Shown here piece after piece: positions 37,798-46,759 of a stretch of 64,000 nucleotides of DNA. The translations under genes were made by a program, and so were the position numbers. The DNA lies in the NCBI RefSeq assembly GCF_002386345.1, contig NZ_CP023507.1, forward strand, positions 558,001-622,000. Reading direction: 5' to 3'. Source of the stretch: Streptococcus oralis. GTDB lineage: Bacteria; Bacillota; Bacilli; Lactobacillales; Streptococcaceae. Below the pieces are notes generated by a model. It was not told where the DNA came from. It did not search any database and saw only the letters and a list, made by a program, of their open reading frames with translations. Numbering within the stretch: position 1 is the stretch's first letter; each line of letters begins with the position of its first letter.

Positions 37798-38714
37798 TGA
37801 ATCAAGAAGAATTATCTAAAAAATTACTCTCTCCTTCAAAGAACTCTCGCCTTGAGAAGTTCGGTAAAGGTTTGACCTTCACCTGCCTTTCTTTGATTGT
37901 TATCATTGTGGCCATGATTTTGATTTTTGTGGCCCAAAAAGGCTTATCGACCTTCTTTGTCAATGGGGTCAACATCTTTGATTTCCTTTTTGGACAAACT
38001 TGGAATCCTTCAGGGAAACAATTTGGTGCCCTTCCAATGATTTTGGGTTCCTTTATTGTGACGATTTTATCAGCCCTCATCGCAACTCCCTTCGCTATTG
38101 GTGCTGCAGTCTTTATGACAGAAGTCTCACCAAAGGGTGCAAAAATCTTGCAACCAGCCATTGAACTCCTCGTCGGGATTCCTTCAGTCGTCTATGGATT
38201 TATCGGTTTGCAAGTTGTGGTGCCTTTTGTCCGTAGCGTCTTTGGTGGAACTGGTTTTGGGATCTTGTCAGGGATTTTCGTTCTCTTTGTCATGATCCTT
38301 CCAACTGTAACCTTTATGACAACAGACAGCTTGCGTGCTGTTCCTCGTCATTACCGTGAAGCCAGTTTAGCTATGGGAGCCACTCGTTGGCAAACCATCT
38401 GGCGTGTGACCTTGAAAGCAGCACGTTCAGGTATTTTCACTGCAGTGGTCTTTGGGATGGCGCGTGCCTTCGGTGAAGCCCTTGCTATTCAGATGGTTGT
38501 CGGAAACTCAGCAGTTATCCCAACCTCGTTAACAACACCAGCTGCGACCTTGACATCTGTATTGACTATGGGTATAGGAAATACCGTCATGGGAACGGTT
38601 GATAATAACGTTCTCTGGTCACTGGCGTTGGTATTGCTCTTGATGAGTTTGGCCTTTAACAGTGTGATTAAATTGATTACGAAAGAAAGAGGAAAGAAAA
38701 ACTATGCACGCTAA
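37797..38714 (+). CDS. pstC: PstC, phosphate ABC transporter permease
   Basis: The product is 305 aa, six membrane helices, with the permease EAA-like loop E-A-S-L-A-M-G-A-T-R-W-Q-T near residues 190-202. It forms the membrane channel with PstA. Start ATG overlaps the pstS stop (1 nt) and its end overlaps pstA by 11 bp. Confidence 0.93.
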   Translation: MNQEELSKKLLSPSKNSRLEKFGKGLTFTCLSLIVIIVAMILIFVAQKGLSTFFVNGVNIFDFLFGQTWNPSGKQFGALPMILGSFIVTILSALIATPFAIGAAVFMTEVSPKGAKILQPAIELLVGIPSVVYGFIGLQVVVPFVRSVFGGTGFGILSGIFVLFVMILPTVTFMTTDSLRAVPRHYREASLAMGATRWQTIWRVTLKAARSGIFTAVVFGMARAFGEALAIQMVVGNSAVIPTSLTTPAATLTSVLTMGIGNTVMGTVDNNVLWSLALVLLLMSLAFNSVIKLITKERGKKNYAR

Positions 38715-39588
38715 GAAATTAGATAAACTTGCAACAGCTGTCCTCTATACCATCGCGGGTATCATCGTTGCCATCTTGGCATCCTTGATTCTCTATATCT
38801 TGGTGAGAGGGTTACCGCATATCTCTTGGTCCTTCTTGACAGGGAAATCTTCCTCTTATCAAGCAGGTGGGGGTATCGGAATTCAGCTCTACAATTCCTT
38901 CTTCCTTCTGGTCATTACCTTGATTATCTCTGTGCCTTTATCTATGGGGGCTGGCGTATTCCTCGCTGAGTATGCCAAAAAAGGACCTGTGACCAATTTT
39001 ATTCGCACCTGTATTGAGATTTTGTCTTCTCTACCATCAGTCGTTGTGGGTCTCTTTGGTTACTTGATCTTTGTAGTCCAGTTTGAGTATGGATTTTCAA
39101 TCATTTCAGGTGCCTTGGCTTTGACAGTCTTTAACCTCCCTCAGATGACACGAAATGTTGAGGACAGTTTAAAACACGTTCACCATACACAACGTGAGGC
39201 TGGTCTTGCCCTTGGAATTTCTCGTTGGGAGACTGTGGTCCATGTCGTCATTCCAGAAGCCCTTCCAGGTATCGTAACGGGTGTTGTCTTGGCATCTGGT
39301 CGTATCTTTGGTGAGGCCGCCGCTCTTATCTATACAGCAGGACAATCCGCTCCAGCCCTTGACTGGTCTAACTGGAATATCCTCAGTGTTACTAGCCCTA
39401 TCTCAATCTTCCGACAAGCAGAAACCTTGGCGGTCCACATTTGGAAAGTCAACAGTGAAGGAACCATTCCTGATGCTACCATTGTATCTGCTGGTTCTGC
39501 CGCCGTGCTCCTCATCTTTATCTTGATTTTTAACTTTGGAGCACGCAAACTCGGAAGCTACCTACACAAGAAATTAACCGCTGCCTAA
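38704..39588 (+). CDS. pstA: PstA, phosphate ABC transporter permease
   Basis: The product is 294 aa, six membrane helices, with the EAA loop E-A-G-L-A-L-G-I-S-R-W-E-T near residues 160-172 and G-x-V-L-A-S-G-R-I-F-G-E-A-A. It partners with PstC. Translationally coupled at both ends of the operon. Confidence 0.93.
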   Translation: MHAKKLDKLATAVLYTIAGIIVAILASLILYILVRGLPHISWSFLTGKSSSYQAGGGIGIQLYNSFFLLVITLIISVPLSMGAGVFLAEYAKKGPVTNFIRTCIEILSSLPSVVVGLFGYLIFVVQFEYGFSIISGALALTVFNLPQMTRNVEDSLKHVHHTQREAGLALGISRWETVVHVVIPEALPGIVTGVVLASGRIFGEAAALIYTAGQSAPALDWSNWNILSVTSPISIFRQAETLAVHIWKVNSEGTIPDATIVSAGSAAVLLIFILIFNFGARKLGSYLHKKLTAA

Positions 39589-39598
39589 AGGAGAAGCC

Positions 39599-40402
39599 AT
39601 GTCAAAATATAACTGGGATGAAAAGCATATCATCACTTTCCCTGAAGAAAAAGTGGCCCTCTCTACTAAGGATTTACATGTTTACTATGGTAAAAATGAA
39701 TCCATCAAGGGCATCGATATGCAATTTGAAAAAAATAAAATTACAGCCTTGATTGGCCCTTCTGGATCAGGGAAATCTACTTATCTTCGCAGTCTCAATC
39801 GGATGAATGATACCATTGATATTGCCAAGGTCACAGGCCAAATCCTCTACCGAGGGATTGACGTTAACCGTCCAGAAATCAATGTCTATGAGATGCGCAA
39901 GCATATCGGGATGGTCTTCCAACGTCCAAATCCATTTGCCAAGTCTATTTACCGCAACATCACTTTTGCTCATGAACGTGCAGGAGTTAAGGACAAGAAA
40001 GTACTTGATGAAATTGTAGAAACCTCTCTAAGACAGGCTGCCCTATGGGATCAGGTCAAAGACGACCTCCACAAATCAGCCTTGATGCTTTCTGGAGGTC
40101 AGCAACAACGTCTCTGTATCGCTCGCGCCATCTCTGTCAAGCCAGATATCCTCTTGATGGATGAGCCTGCTTCAGCCTTGGATCCGATTGCGACAGCCCA
40201 ACTGGAAGAAACCATGTTGGAATTGAAGAAGGACTTTACCATCATCATCGTTACCCACAGTATGCAACAGGCTGCGCGTGCAAGTGACTACACTGGATTT
40301 TTCTACTTGGGTGACTTGATTGAGTATGATAAAACATCCAATATTTTCCAAAATGCTAAGTTACAGTCAACCAATGACTATGTAACAGGACACTTTGGTT
40401 AG
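39599..40402 (+). CDS. pstB1: PstB1, phosphate ABC transporter ATPase (complete active site)
   Basis: The product is 267 aa. Walker [10 protein letters not shown], signature L-S-G-G-Q-Q-Q-R, Walker B I-L-L-M-D-E-P, and switch histidine His220 in V-T-H-S-M-Q-Q are all intact. It powers phosphate import. AAAGGAG-like sequence precedes ATG 39599. First of two tandem pstB genes, the usual arrangement in streptococci. Confidence 0.93.
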   Translation: MSKYNWDEKHIITFPEEKVALSTKDLHVYYGKNESIKGIDMQFEKNKITALIGPSGSGKSTYLRSLNRMNDTIDIAKVTGQILYRGIDVNRPEINVYEMRKHIGMVFQRPNPFAKSIYRNITFAHERAGVKDKKVLDEIVETSLRQAALWDQVKDDLHKSALMLSGGQQQRLCIARAISVKPDILLMDEPASALDPIATAQLEETMLELKKDFTIIIVTHSMQQAARASDYTGFFYLGDLIEYDKTSNIFQNAKLQSTNDYVTGHFG

Positions 40403-40414
40403 AAAGGAAACGGT

Positions 40415-41173
40415 ATGTCAGAAGCGATTTTACAGGTGTCAGACCTGTCCGTTTATTACAATAAAAAGAAGGCCTTGAATAGTGTTTCCCTTTCTTTCCA
40501 ACCTAAGGAAATAACAGCCTTGATTGGTCCTTCTGGATCAGGAAAGTCCACCCTACTCAAAGCCATCAACCGCATGGGCGATCTAAATCCTGAAGTGACA
40601 ACAACAGGATCAGTAGTCTATAATGGTCACAATATCTACAGTCCCCGCACCGATACGGTTGAATTGCGTAAGGAAATTGGGATGGTCTTTCAACAGCCTA
40701 ATCCCTTCCCTATGTCTATCTACGAAAATGTTGTCTATGGGCTGCGTATCAATGGGGTTAAGGATAAACATGTTTTGGATGAAGCAGTAGAAAAGGCCTT
40801 GCAACGTGCTTCTATCTGGGATGAAGTAAAGGATCGTTTGCATGATTCGGCCATTGGTCTCTCAGGTGGACAACAACAACGTGTTTGTGTTGCTCGTGTC
40901 TTAGCAACCAGTCCGAAAATTATCCTCTTAGATGAACCAACATCAGCTTTGGATCCTATTTCTGCAGGTAAGATTGAGGAAACCTTGTATGGTCTGAAGG
41001 ATAAATACACCATGCTCTTGGTAACGCGTTCGATGCAACAAGCCTCACGTATCTCTGATAAAACAGGATTTTTCCTAGATGGGGATTTGATCGAGTTTAA
41101 CGATACGAAGAAGATGTTCCTAGAGCCACAAAACAAGGAAACAGAAGATTATATTACAGGAAAATTTGGATAA
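40415..41173 (+). CDS. pstB2: PstB2, phosphate ABC transporter ATPase with Arg at the switch-His position
   Basis: The product is 252 aa. Walker [10 protein letters not shown], signature L-S-G-G-Q-Q-Q-R and Walker B I-I-L-L-D-E-P are intact, but the H-loop reads V-T-R-S-M-Q-Q: codon CGT at 41027-41029 gives Arg205 where PstB1 has His220. In ABC ATPases this His contacts the ATP gamma-phosphate, so a PstB1-PstB2 heterodimer would have one weakened site. RBS GAAAGGAAACG precedes ATG 40415. Confidence 0.92.
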   Translation: MSEAILQVSDLSVYYNKKKALNSVSLSFQPKEITALIGPSGSGKSTLLKAINRMGDLNPEVTTTGSVVYNGHNIYSPRTDTVELRKEIGMVFQQPNPFPMSIYENVVYGLRINGVKDKHVLDEAVEKALQRASIWDEVKDRLHDSAIGLSGGQQQRVCVARVLATSPKIILLDEPTSALDPISAGKIEETLYGLKDKYTMLLVTRSMQQASRISDKTGFFLDGDLIEFNDTKKMFLEPQNKETEDYITGKFG

Positions 41174-41184
41174 GGAGTTGAATG

Positions 41185-41838
41185 ATGTTACGATCTCAAT
41201 TTGAAGAAGATTTAGAGAAATTGCACAACCAGTTCTACGCAATGGGACAAGAAGTGCTCTCGCAGATCAATCGTACAGTGCGTGCCTTTGTTACGCATGA
41301 CCGTGATTTGGCAAAAGAAGTCATCGAAGACGATGCAGAAGTAAATGAATATGAAGTGAAGTTGGAAAAGAAATCATTTGAAATGATCGCCCTCCAACAA
41401 CCTGTTTCGCAAGACCTTCGTACCGTCTTGACCGTTCTCAAGGCAGTGTCAGACGTGGAACGCATGGGAGATCATGCAGTGTCTATCGCTGAGGCGACCA
41501 TTCGTATGAAGGGGGAGCAACGTATCCCTTCTGTTGAAGAAGAAATCAAAAAGATGGGACGCGACGTGAAAAACTTCGTTGAAGCGGCTCTAGATCTCTA
41601 TCTCAACGGTTCTGTGGATCAAGCCTACGAAGTAGCGGCTATGGATGAAAAAATCAACCATTACTTTGATAGCATCCGTGATTTGGCTACAGAAGAAATT
41701 AAGAAAAATCCTGAAGCTATCGTTACAGGCCGTGATTACTTCCAAGTCATTTCTTTCTTGGAACGTATTGGAGACTACGCAAAAAATATCTGTGAATGGG
41801 TTGTTTACTTTGAAACAGGTAAGATTGTCGAACTATAA
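41185..41838 (+). CDS. phoU: PhoU, phosphate signalling regulator
   Basis: The product is 217 aa from ATG 41185 (AAGGAG 7 nt upstream); ATG 41182 adds one Met. Two three-helix PhoU repeats with the metal-binding E-x-x-x-D patterns (D-V-E-R-M-G-D-H-A in repeat 1, L-E-R-I-G-D-Y-A-K-N in repeat 2). PhoU damps Pst uptake and signals to the PhoR/PnpS kinase when phosphate is ample; no two-component genes are adjacent. Ends the operon at a terminator. Confidence 0.93.
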   Translation: MLRSQFEEDLEKLHNQFYAMGQEVLSQINRTVRAFVTHDRDLAKEVIEDDAEVNEYEVKLEKKSFEMIALQQPVSQDLRTVLTVLKAVSDVERMGDHAVSIAEATIRMKGEQRIPSVEEEIKKMGRDVKNFVEAALDLYLNGSVDQAYEVAAMDEKINHYFDSIRDLATEEIKKNPEAIVTGRDYFQVISFLERIGDYAKNICEWVVYFETGKIVEL

Positions 41839-41859
41839 GAAACGGTTTAAATATACAGA

Positions 41860-41898
41860 AGAAAAGGCTGATTAAAATAAATCAGTCTTCTTTTTTTA
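41860..41898 (+). terminator. pst operon terminator
   Basis: GAAAAGGCTGATT / AATCAGTCTTC stem with a short AT loop and a seven-T run. Confidence 0.9.
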
Positions 41899-41936
41899 TG
41901 AAAAGAATTGTTTTACAATCAAAATCTCTAAAAGGG

Positions 41937-41965
41937 TTGACAACTATTTTTAAAAGAGTTATAAT
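41937..41965 (+). promoter_or_regulatory. Promoter of the amino-acid binding lipoprotein gene
   Basis: TTGACA (41937-41942), 17 bp, TATAAT (41960-41965); both boxes are perfect consensus. Confidence 0.92.
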
Positions 41966-41996
41966 TATTCAGAATTAACAGAAAGGTCGTTTATTT

Positions 41997-42812
41997 ATGA
42001 AATTTAAGAAATGGATATTAGTTGTGTGTAGCATGCTTGCCAGCATGGTTTTGGTAGCTTGCCAGTCAGGAACGGGTAGTTCTCAGTCTGCTGTGGAAGC
42101 TATTAAACAAAAAGGAAAGCTAGTCGTTGCGACCAGTCCAGACTATGCACCGTTTGAATTCCAAGCCTTGGTAGATGGTAAAAACCAAGTGGTTGGTGCA
42201 GATATTGATATGGCTCAAGCAATTGCAGACGAGCTTGGGGTTAAACTTGAAATCTCTAGTATGAGTTTTGACAATGTCTTGACTAGCCTTCAAACTGGAA
42301 AGGCTGACTTAGCCATAGCAGGAATTAGTGCTACAGATGAGAGAAAGGAAGTCTTTGACTTTTCTATCCCTTACTATGAAAACAAAATGAGCTTCTTGGT
42401 TAGAAAAGCCGATTTAGACAAATACAAGGATCTTTCAAGCCTCGCAAGTGCAAATATCGCAGCTCAAAAGGGAACTGTGCCAGAAACCATGGTCAAGGAA
42501 CAATTGCCAAATGCCCAATTGACATCCTTGACCAATATGGGGGAAGCCGTCAATGAGTTGCAGGCTGGAAAAGTGGATGCTGTTCATATGGATGAACCAG
42601 TTGCTCTTAGCTACGCAGGTAAAAACTCAGACCTTGTCGTTGCATCTGTTAACTTGACGATGAAAGATGGCGAAGCCAATGCCGTTGCTATCAAGAAGGA
42701 TCAATCAGACTTGAAAGCAGTAGTAGATAAGGTTATCCAAAAACTGAAAGATGACGGAACCTATCAAAACTATCTTGAAAAGGCAGCGAAACTAACAGAA
42801 GTTGAACAATAA
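41997..42812 (+). CDS. amino acid ABC transporter substrate-binding lipoprotein
   Basis: The product is 271 aa with GAAAGG before ATG 41997. A signal peptide ends in the lipobox L-V-A-C (Cys about residue 22). SBP_bac_3 motifs follow: S-P-D-Y-A-P-F-E-F, V-V-G-A-D-I-D-M-A and G-K-A-D-L-A-I-A-G-I-S-A-T-x-E-R. This family binds polar or cationic amino acids; specificity is not inferable. No permease or ATPase follows, so it must use a transporter encoded elsewhere. Very strong promoter. Confidence 0.9.
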   Translation: MKFKKWILVVCSMLASMVLVACQSGTGSSQSAVEAIKQKGKLVVATSPDYAPFEFQALVDGKNQVVGADIDMAQAIADELGVKLEISSMSFDNVLTSLQTGKADLAIAGISATDERKEVFDFSIPYYENKMSFLVRKADLDKYKDLSSLASANIAAQKGTVPETMVKEQLPNAQLTSLTNMGEAVNELQAGKVDAVHMDEPVALSYAGKNSDLVVASVNLTMKDGEANAVAIKKDQSDLKAVVDKVIQKLKDDGTYQNYLEKAAKLTEVEQ

Positions 42813-42813
42813 G

Positions 42814-42850
42814 AAAAAGCAGAGTTGGACTTTAATCCAATTCTGCTTTT
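42814..42850. terminator. Bidirectional terminator overlapping a coding end
   Basis: AAAAGCAGAGTTGGA / TCCAATTCTGCTTTT stem. The right arm lies within the last codons of the minus-strand MocR-like gene (stop at 42832), so one hairpin serves both genes. Confidence 0.88.
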
Positions 42851-44103
42851 ATGTATTCTAATAGCTCTTCTAGATTTTCAAGAGTGACTTTGGCAAACTG
42901 ATAAGGACAGGCGTCCAAATAAGCCTTCTCAAAAAAGTCTAATTTGAGCGAGCTGTGTTTCAAACTGGCAATTTTAGGATAGTGTCTCAAATCAAGTAAA
43001 AGACCATCGTGTAGAGGATAGTGGGGCAAGGGACAGGTGTTTTCTTCAAGAACTTTCTTTATCTGAGCCTGATAGTTCTCTTGAAGGGTCAGTCTGGCCA
43101 GTCGATTTTTTTCAAATAAATGGCTATCGATGTAAAGAGAAAGAGCCTTTTGCATGATGAGATTGCTGTCATAGTCCAGGATATTTTTGTAGGAAACAAA
43201 GGCCTCTTTTAGGGCATTTGGGAGAATGAGAGCGGTGATACGAAGGGCTGGAAAGAGGCTAGTTGAGAAGGACTTGATATAAATGACGCGATCCTCAGTA
43301 TCCAGATAGTGGAAGGTTTGTCCCTTTTTAGAGTCTAAGTCACCTAGATAATCATCCTCTACGATATATACACCATACTGGTTTGCTAGATCCAGAATAG
43401 CCCTCTTTTCCTGATCAGAATAGGAATGGCCAAGAGGATAGTGGAAGCGAGGAATGGTGTAGAAAAACTTGATTTTCCCGGATTTGAATTGTTTTTCCAG
43501 TTCTTCAAGGTCAATGCCATCAATACGGCGTTCAATGGTCTGGTAGGCTAATCCTTGAGCAACTAAGAGACGATTCATCCGATGGTAGGTCGGCTGTTCA
43601 ACTAGAATCTCAGCTCCCTTGCTCGGGAAGTCAATCTGAGAAAGGATAAAGAGAGCTTGCTGGGTACCAGATGTTAGAACCAGTTGGTCGGGTTTGCAGT
43701 AGAGGGCTTGGTTGAAAAGAAGTTGATGGACAGATTGTCTGAGTTCCTCAAGGCCTTCTTGGTTGTCATAGTAGTTGAAGAGGTAGTTTTCTCGGCCTAT
43801 CAGGGTTTCGTTGACACAGAGTCGGAAGTCGTCATAGGCACTGGCATGTTCGTCAGTGACTTCGATTTCCAAGTCCTGATGCTGTCCTTGTTCTAGAACA
43901 TAGTAGCCACTTTGGGGTTTGGCATAGAGGTATTGTTCATGGCGTAATTCCAGCAGGGCTCGTTGGATAGTGTCCTTGCTACAGTGGAAGTCTTGGCTCA
44001 ATTGACGGATGGAGGGAAGCCGGCTACCTGTTGGAAATTTTCCTGATTCGATCCCCATTTTTAGAAAGGAAACGACTGCTTGGTATTTACTTTCTTTCTT
44101 CAT
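42832..44103 (-). CDS. MocR/GntR-type transcriptional regulator with aminotransferase domain
   Basis: The product is 423 aa; ACGGAGG precedes the ATG at 44103. Residues 1-72 form a GntR winged helix (L-P-S-I-R-Q-L-S-Q-D-F-H-C-S-K-D-T-I-Q-R-A). Residues 110-423 are a class I aminotransferase fold: T-S-G-T-Q-Q-A-L, E-D-D-Y-L-G-D and the probable PLP-binding Lys in Y-I-K-S-F-S-T-S. Such PdxR/MocR proteins sense PLP or an amine and control one divergent gene; the neighbour here is budA. TTGCAA-N17-TACAAT (44157-44129) is its promoter. Confidence 0.9.
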   Translation of the reverse strand: MKKESKYQAVVSFLKMGIESGKFPTGSRLPSIRQLSQDFHCSKDTIQRALLELRHEQYLYAKPQSGYYVLEQGQHQDLEIEVTDEHASAYDDFRLCVNETLIGRENYLFNYYDNQEGLEELRQSVHQLLFNQALYCKPDQLVLTSGTQQALFILSQIDFPSKGAEILVEQPTYHRMNRLLVAQGLAYQTIERRIDGIDLEELEKQFKSGKIKFFYTIPRFHYPLGHSYSDQEKRAILDLANQYGVYIVEDDYLGDLDSKKGQTFHYLDTEDRVIYIKSFSTSLFPALRITALILPNALKEAFVSYKNILDYDSNLIMQKALSLYIDSHLFEKNRLARLTLQENYQAQIKKVLEENTCPLPHYPLHDGLLLDLRHYPKIASLKHSSLKLDFFEKAYLDACPYQFAKVTLENLEELLEYIKAELD

Positions 44104-44128
44104 TCCAGACCTCCGTTGATTTTGTTAC

Positions 44129-44157
44129 ATTGTACCTTTTTTTTGCCTCCTTTGCAA
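44129..44157 (-). promoter_or_regulatory. Promoter of the MocR-like gene
   Basis: Minus strand TTGCAA (44157-44152), 17 bp, TACAAT (44134-44129). Confidence 0.75.
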
Positions 44158-44177
44158 TGGGAAAAGCATTTCTCCCT

Positions 44178-44206
44178 TTCACAACTAGGAGCAAATGTGG
44201 TATACT
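44178..44206 (+). promoter_or_regulatory. budA promoter
   Basis: TTCACA (44178-44183), 17 bp, extended -10 TGGTATACT (TATACT 44201-44206). The divergent MocR-like promoter lies only about 20 bp away. Confidence 0.75.
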
Positions 44207-44248
44207 TAGAAAGTATGATGATTCATTGAATAGAAGATAAGAAAGAGA

Positions 44249-44980
44249 ATGGATAGAAAAGTGCAGGAACCGGTTAAATTATTTCAATACAATACTCTAG
44301 GTGCCCTAATGGCAGGTCTCTATGGTGGAACCATGACAGTAGGAGAGTTGCTGGAACATGGTGACCTCGGCTTGGGAACCCTTGATTCGATTGATGGGGA
44401 GTTGATTGTCCTTGATGGCAAGGCTTATCAAGCCAAGGGATCTGGTCAAACGCCTGAAATCGTTGAAGTGGCAGCGGATGCCCTTATTCCCTATGCAGCA
44501 GTGGTTCCTCATCAGGCAGAAGTGATTTTTCGACAGCGCTTTGAGATGACGGACAAGGAATTGGAAAAGCGAATTGAGTCCTACTATGATGGGGAAAATC
44601 TTTTTCGTTCCATCAAGATTCATGGCGAATTTTCACAAATGCACGTGCGGATGATTCCTAAATCCACACCTGATACCAAGTTTGCTGATGTAGCGACTCA
44701 CCAACCTGAATATAGCCGTGAAAATGTATCGGGAACTATTGTTGGATTTTGGACACCGGAGATTTTCCATGGTGTGAGTGTTGCAGGCTACCATTTGCAT
44801 TTTATCTCAGATGATTTGACCTTTGGTGGTCATGTGATGGACTTTGTTATCAAAGAAGGAATGATCGAGGTTGGGGCAGTCGACCAGTTGGATCAACGTT
44901 TTCCAGTCCAAGATCGCCAGTATTTATTTGCTAAATTTAATGTTGACGAGATGAAGAAAGATATTGATAAGTCAGAATAG
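44249..44980 (+). CDS. budA: alpha-acetolactate decarboxylase
   Basis: The product is 243 aa with AAGAAAGAG before ATG 44249. Family motifs include G-T-L-D-S-I-D-G-E, the zinc ligands in G-V-S-V-A-G-Y-H-L-H-F and the conserved Glu/Arg region near Y-Y-D-G-E-N-L-F. It converts 2-acetolactate to acetoin, diverting pyruvate from acid production and from valine/leucine synthesis. It is divergent from the MocR-like regulator and followed 9 nt later by the YhfC-type gene. Confidence 0.94.
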   Translation: MDRKVQEPVKLFQYNTLGALMAGLYGGTMTVGELLEHGDLGLGTLDSIDGELIVLDGKAYQAKGSGQTPEIVEVAADALIPYAAVVPHQAEVIFRQRFEMTDKELEKRIESYYDGENLFRSIKIHGEFSQMHVRMIPKSTPDTKFADVATHQPEYSRENVSGTIVGFWTPEIFHGVSVAGYHLHFISDDLTFGGHVMDFVIKEGMIEVGAVDQLDQRFPVQDRQYLFAKFNVDEMKKDIDKSE

Positions 44981-44989
44981 GAGAAAAAG

Positions 44990-45742
44990 ATGACAGTACA
45001 TATTATCCTCACCATGATCGCTTTAGTTCTCATTCTAGTAGGTGGAACTTGGTATGCCAAAAAACGGTTTAAAATCTCTCTTGCAGTGATGGGCTTGGGG
45101 GCAATCGCATTTTTTGTTTCTTCTCAAGTGTTAGAGAAGATGGTTCACCTTCTGGTACTCCATCCGCAAAAAGATGGAACCATTCCGCTCATGCAGGAGC
45201 AGCCTTTCTTATACGTCCTTTATGGGATTGCCATGGCTGCCCTCTTTGAAGAGACGGCCCGTTTTGTCTTTTTTAAATGGTTGGAGAAAAAGAGAAAGTT
45301 GGAAGATCGAGATGCTTGGGCTTATGGCTTAGGACATGGAGGCTTAGAGATGCTCTACCTCGGAATGGGAAGTTTGATTAGCCTTTTGATCCTCTTTTCA
45401 CTAGTACAGTCATCAAATACTGATGCGGCGAATCTTCTTACAAAGAGTACATTAGAAACAGTTCAGTCTCTATCAGCATGGCAGATCTATCTACTAGGAG
45501 TTGAGCGTGTCCTTGCTCTGGTTCTCCAAATTAGCCTTACTGTCTGGGTCTATCAAAGTGTCCGTCAAAAGAAATGGATTTATCTCGTTGCTGCCTATGG
45601 ATTACATGCCTTGTTCGACTTAGCTCCAGCTCTATCTCAAGTGGGCTGGATTGCGAATCCGCTTCTAGTTGAGTTTGTTCTTCTCGTAGAACTTTTAGTC
45701 TTTATCTGGCTGACAAAATTTACATTTTGGAAAAAATCATAA
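44990..45742 (+). CDS. YhfC-family membrane protein, putative intramembrane metalloprotease
   Basis: The product is 250 aa, seven or so membrane helices. F-E-E-T-A-R near residues 85-90 is the E-E-x-x-R-like motif of CPBP/YhfC glutamic-type proteases, followed by G-H-G-G-L-E-M-L-Y and a late G-L-H-A-L-F-D that could supply metal-binding His. Protease activity for YhfC is inferred from distant fold similarity, not shown. GGAGAAAAAG precedes ATG 44990, 9 nt after budA. Confidence 0.8.
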   Translation: MTVHIILTMIALVLILVGGTWYAKKRFKISLAVMGLGAIAFFVSSQVLEKMVHLLVLHPQKDGTIPLMQEQPFLYVLYGIAMAALFEETARFVFFKWLEKKRKLEDRDAWAYGLGHGGLEMLYLGMGSLISLLILFSLVQSSNTDAANLLTKSTLETVQSLSAWQIYLLGVERVLALVLQISLTVWVYQSVRQKKWIYLVAAYGLHALFDLAPALSQVGWIANPLLVEFVLLVELLVFIWLTKFTFWKKS

Positions 45743-45768
45743 AAAGAGGGGAGACCTCTTTTTTTATG
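45741..45768 (+). terminator. Terminator of the budA-yhfC unit
   Basis: AAAAAGAGG / CCTCTTTTT stem with GGAGA loop, T-run. Confidence 0.88.
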
Positions 45769-45815
45769 TAAGGATAAAACAAGCTCTTTTTATGGTCGTC
45801 AAATGTCTCTAAAAA

Positions 45816-45824
45816 TGGTATAAT
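45816..45824 (+). promoter_or_regulatory. murB-potABCD extended -10
   Basis: TGGTATAAT (TATAAT 45819-45824), 30 nt before ATG; -35 weak. Confidence 0.7.
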
Positions 45825-45853
45825 GGAATGAATTTTGAAAAAGGAAGAGTGAC

Positions 45854-46759
45854 ATGTCAGTAAAAGAAAAAATGCTTGAAATCCTAGAAGGAATCGATAT
45901 TCGTTTTAAGGAACCTTTGAAGACCTATACCTATACCAAGGTAGGAGGTCGAGCGGATTATCTAGTTTTGCCACGCAATCGCTATGAGATGGCCCGTGTC
46001 GTCCAATTTGCCAATCAAGAGAATATTCCTTGGATGGTGCTAGGAAATGCTAGTAATATCATCGTTCGTGAAGGTGGAATCCGTGGTTTTGTCATCTTGT
46101 GCGATAAGCTTAATAACGTTTCAGTTGATGGCTATACCATTGAAGCGGAAGCAGGAGCGAACTTGATCGAAACAACACGTATTGCCCTCCGTCATAGTTT
46201 GACTGGTTTTGAGTTTGCTTGTGGGATTCCTGGAAGCATCGGAGGAGCTGTCTTTATGAATGCGGGTGCCTATGGAGGAGAGATTGCTCATATCTTGCAG
46301 TCTTGTCAAATTTTGACCAAGGAAGGGGAAATCGAGACCTTGTCAGTCAAGGACTTGGCTTTTGGTTACCGTCATTCAGCTATTCAGGATTCTGGGGCTA
46401 TTGTCTTGTCAGCTAAATTTGCCCTATCTCCAGGGAATCATCAGGTTATCAAGCAAGAAATGGACCGCTTGACGCACCTACGTGAACTCAAACAACCATT
46501 AGAATACCCATCTTGTGGTTCAGTCTTTAAGCGACCAGTGGGGCATTTTGCAGGACAGTTGATTTCAGAGGCTGGCTTGAAAGGCTATCGTATCGGTGGT
46601 GTGGAAGTATCTGAAAAGCATGCCGGTTTCATGATCAATGTTGCTGACGGAACAGCGAAAGACTACGAGGACTTGATCCAATCTGTTATTGAAAAAGTCA
46701 AGGAACACTCAGGTGTTACCTTAGAGCGAGAAGTTCGTATCTTGGGTGAGAAAGAATAA
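45854..46759 (+). CDS. murB: MurB, UDP-N-acetylenolpyruvoylglucosamine reductase
   Basis: The product is 301 aa; AAGGAAG precedes ATG 45854. FAD-binding features: T-K-V-G-G-R-A-D-Y near the start, [27 protein letters not shown], and the catalytic Ser in Y-P-S-C-G-S-V-F-K. It reduces enolpyruvyl-UDP-GlcNAc to UDP-MurNAc, a committed peptidoglycan step. No terminator lies before potA, so it probably leads the polyamine-uptake operon. Confidence 0.95.
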   Translation: MSVKEKMLEILEGIDIRFKEPLKTYTYTKVGGRADYLVLPRNRYEMARVVQFANQENIPWMVLGNASNIIVREGGIRGFVILCDKLNNVSVDGYTIEAEAGANLIETTRIALRHSLTGFEFACGIPGSIGGAVFMNAGAYGGEIAHILQSCQILTKEGEIETLSVKDLAFGYRHSAIQDSGAIVLSAKFALSPGNHQVIKQEMDRLTHLRELKQPLEYPSCGSVFKRPVGHFAGQLISEAGLKGYRIGGVEVSEKHAGFMINVADGTAKDYEDLIQSVIEKVKEHSGVTLEREVRILGEKE

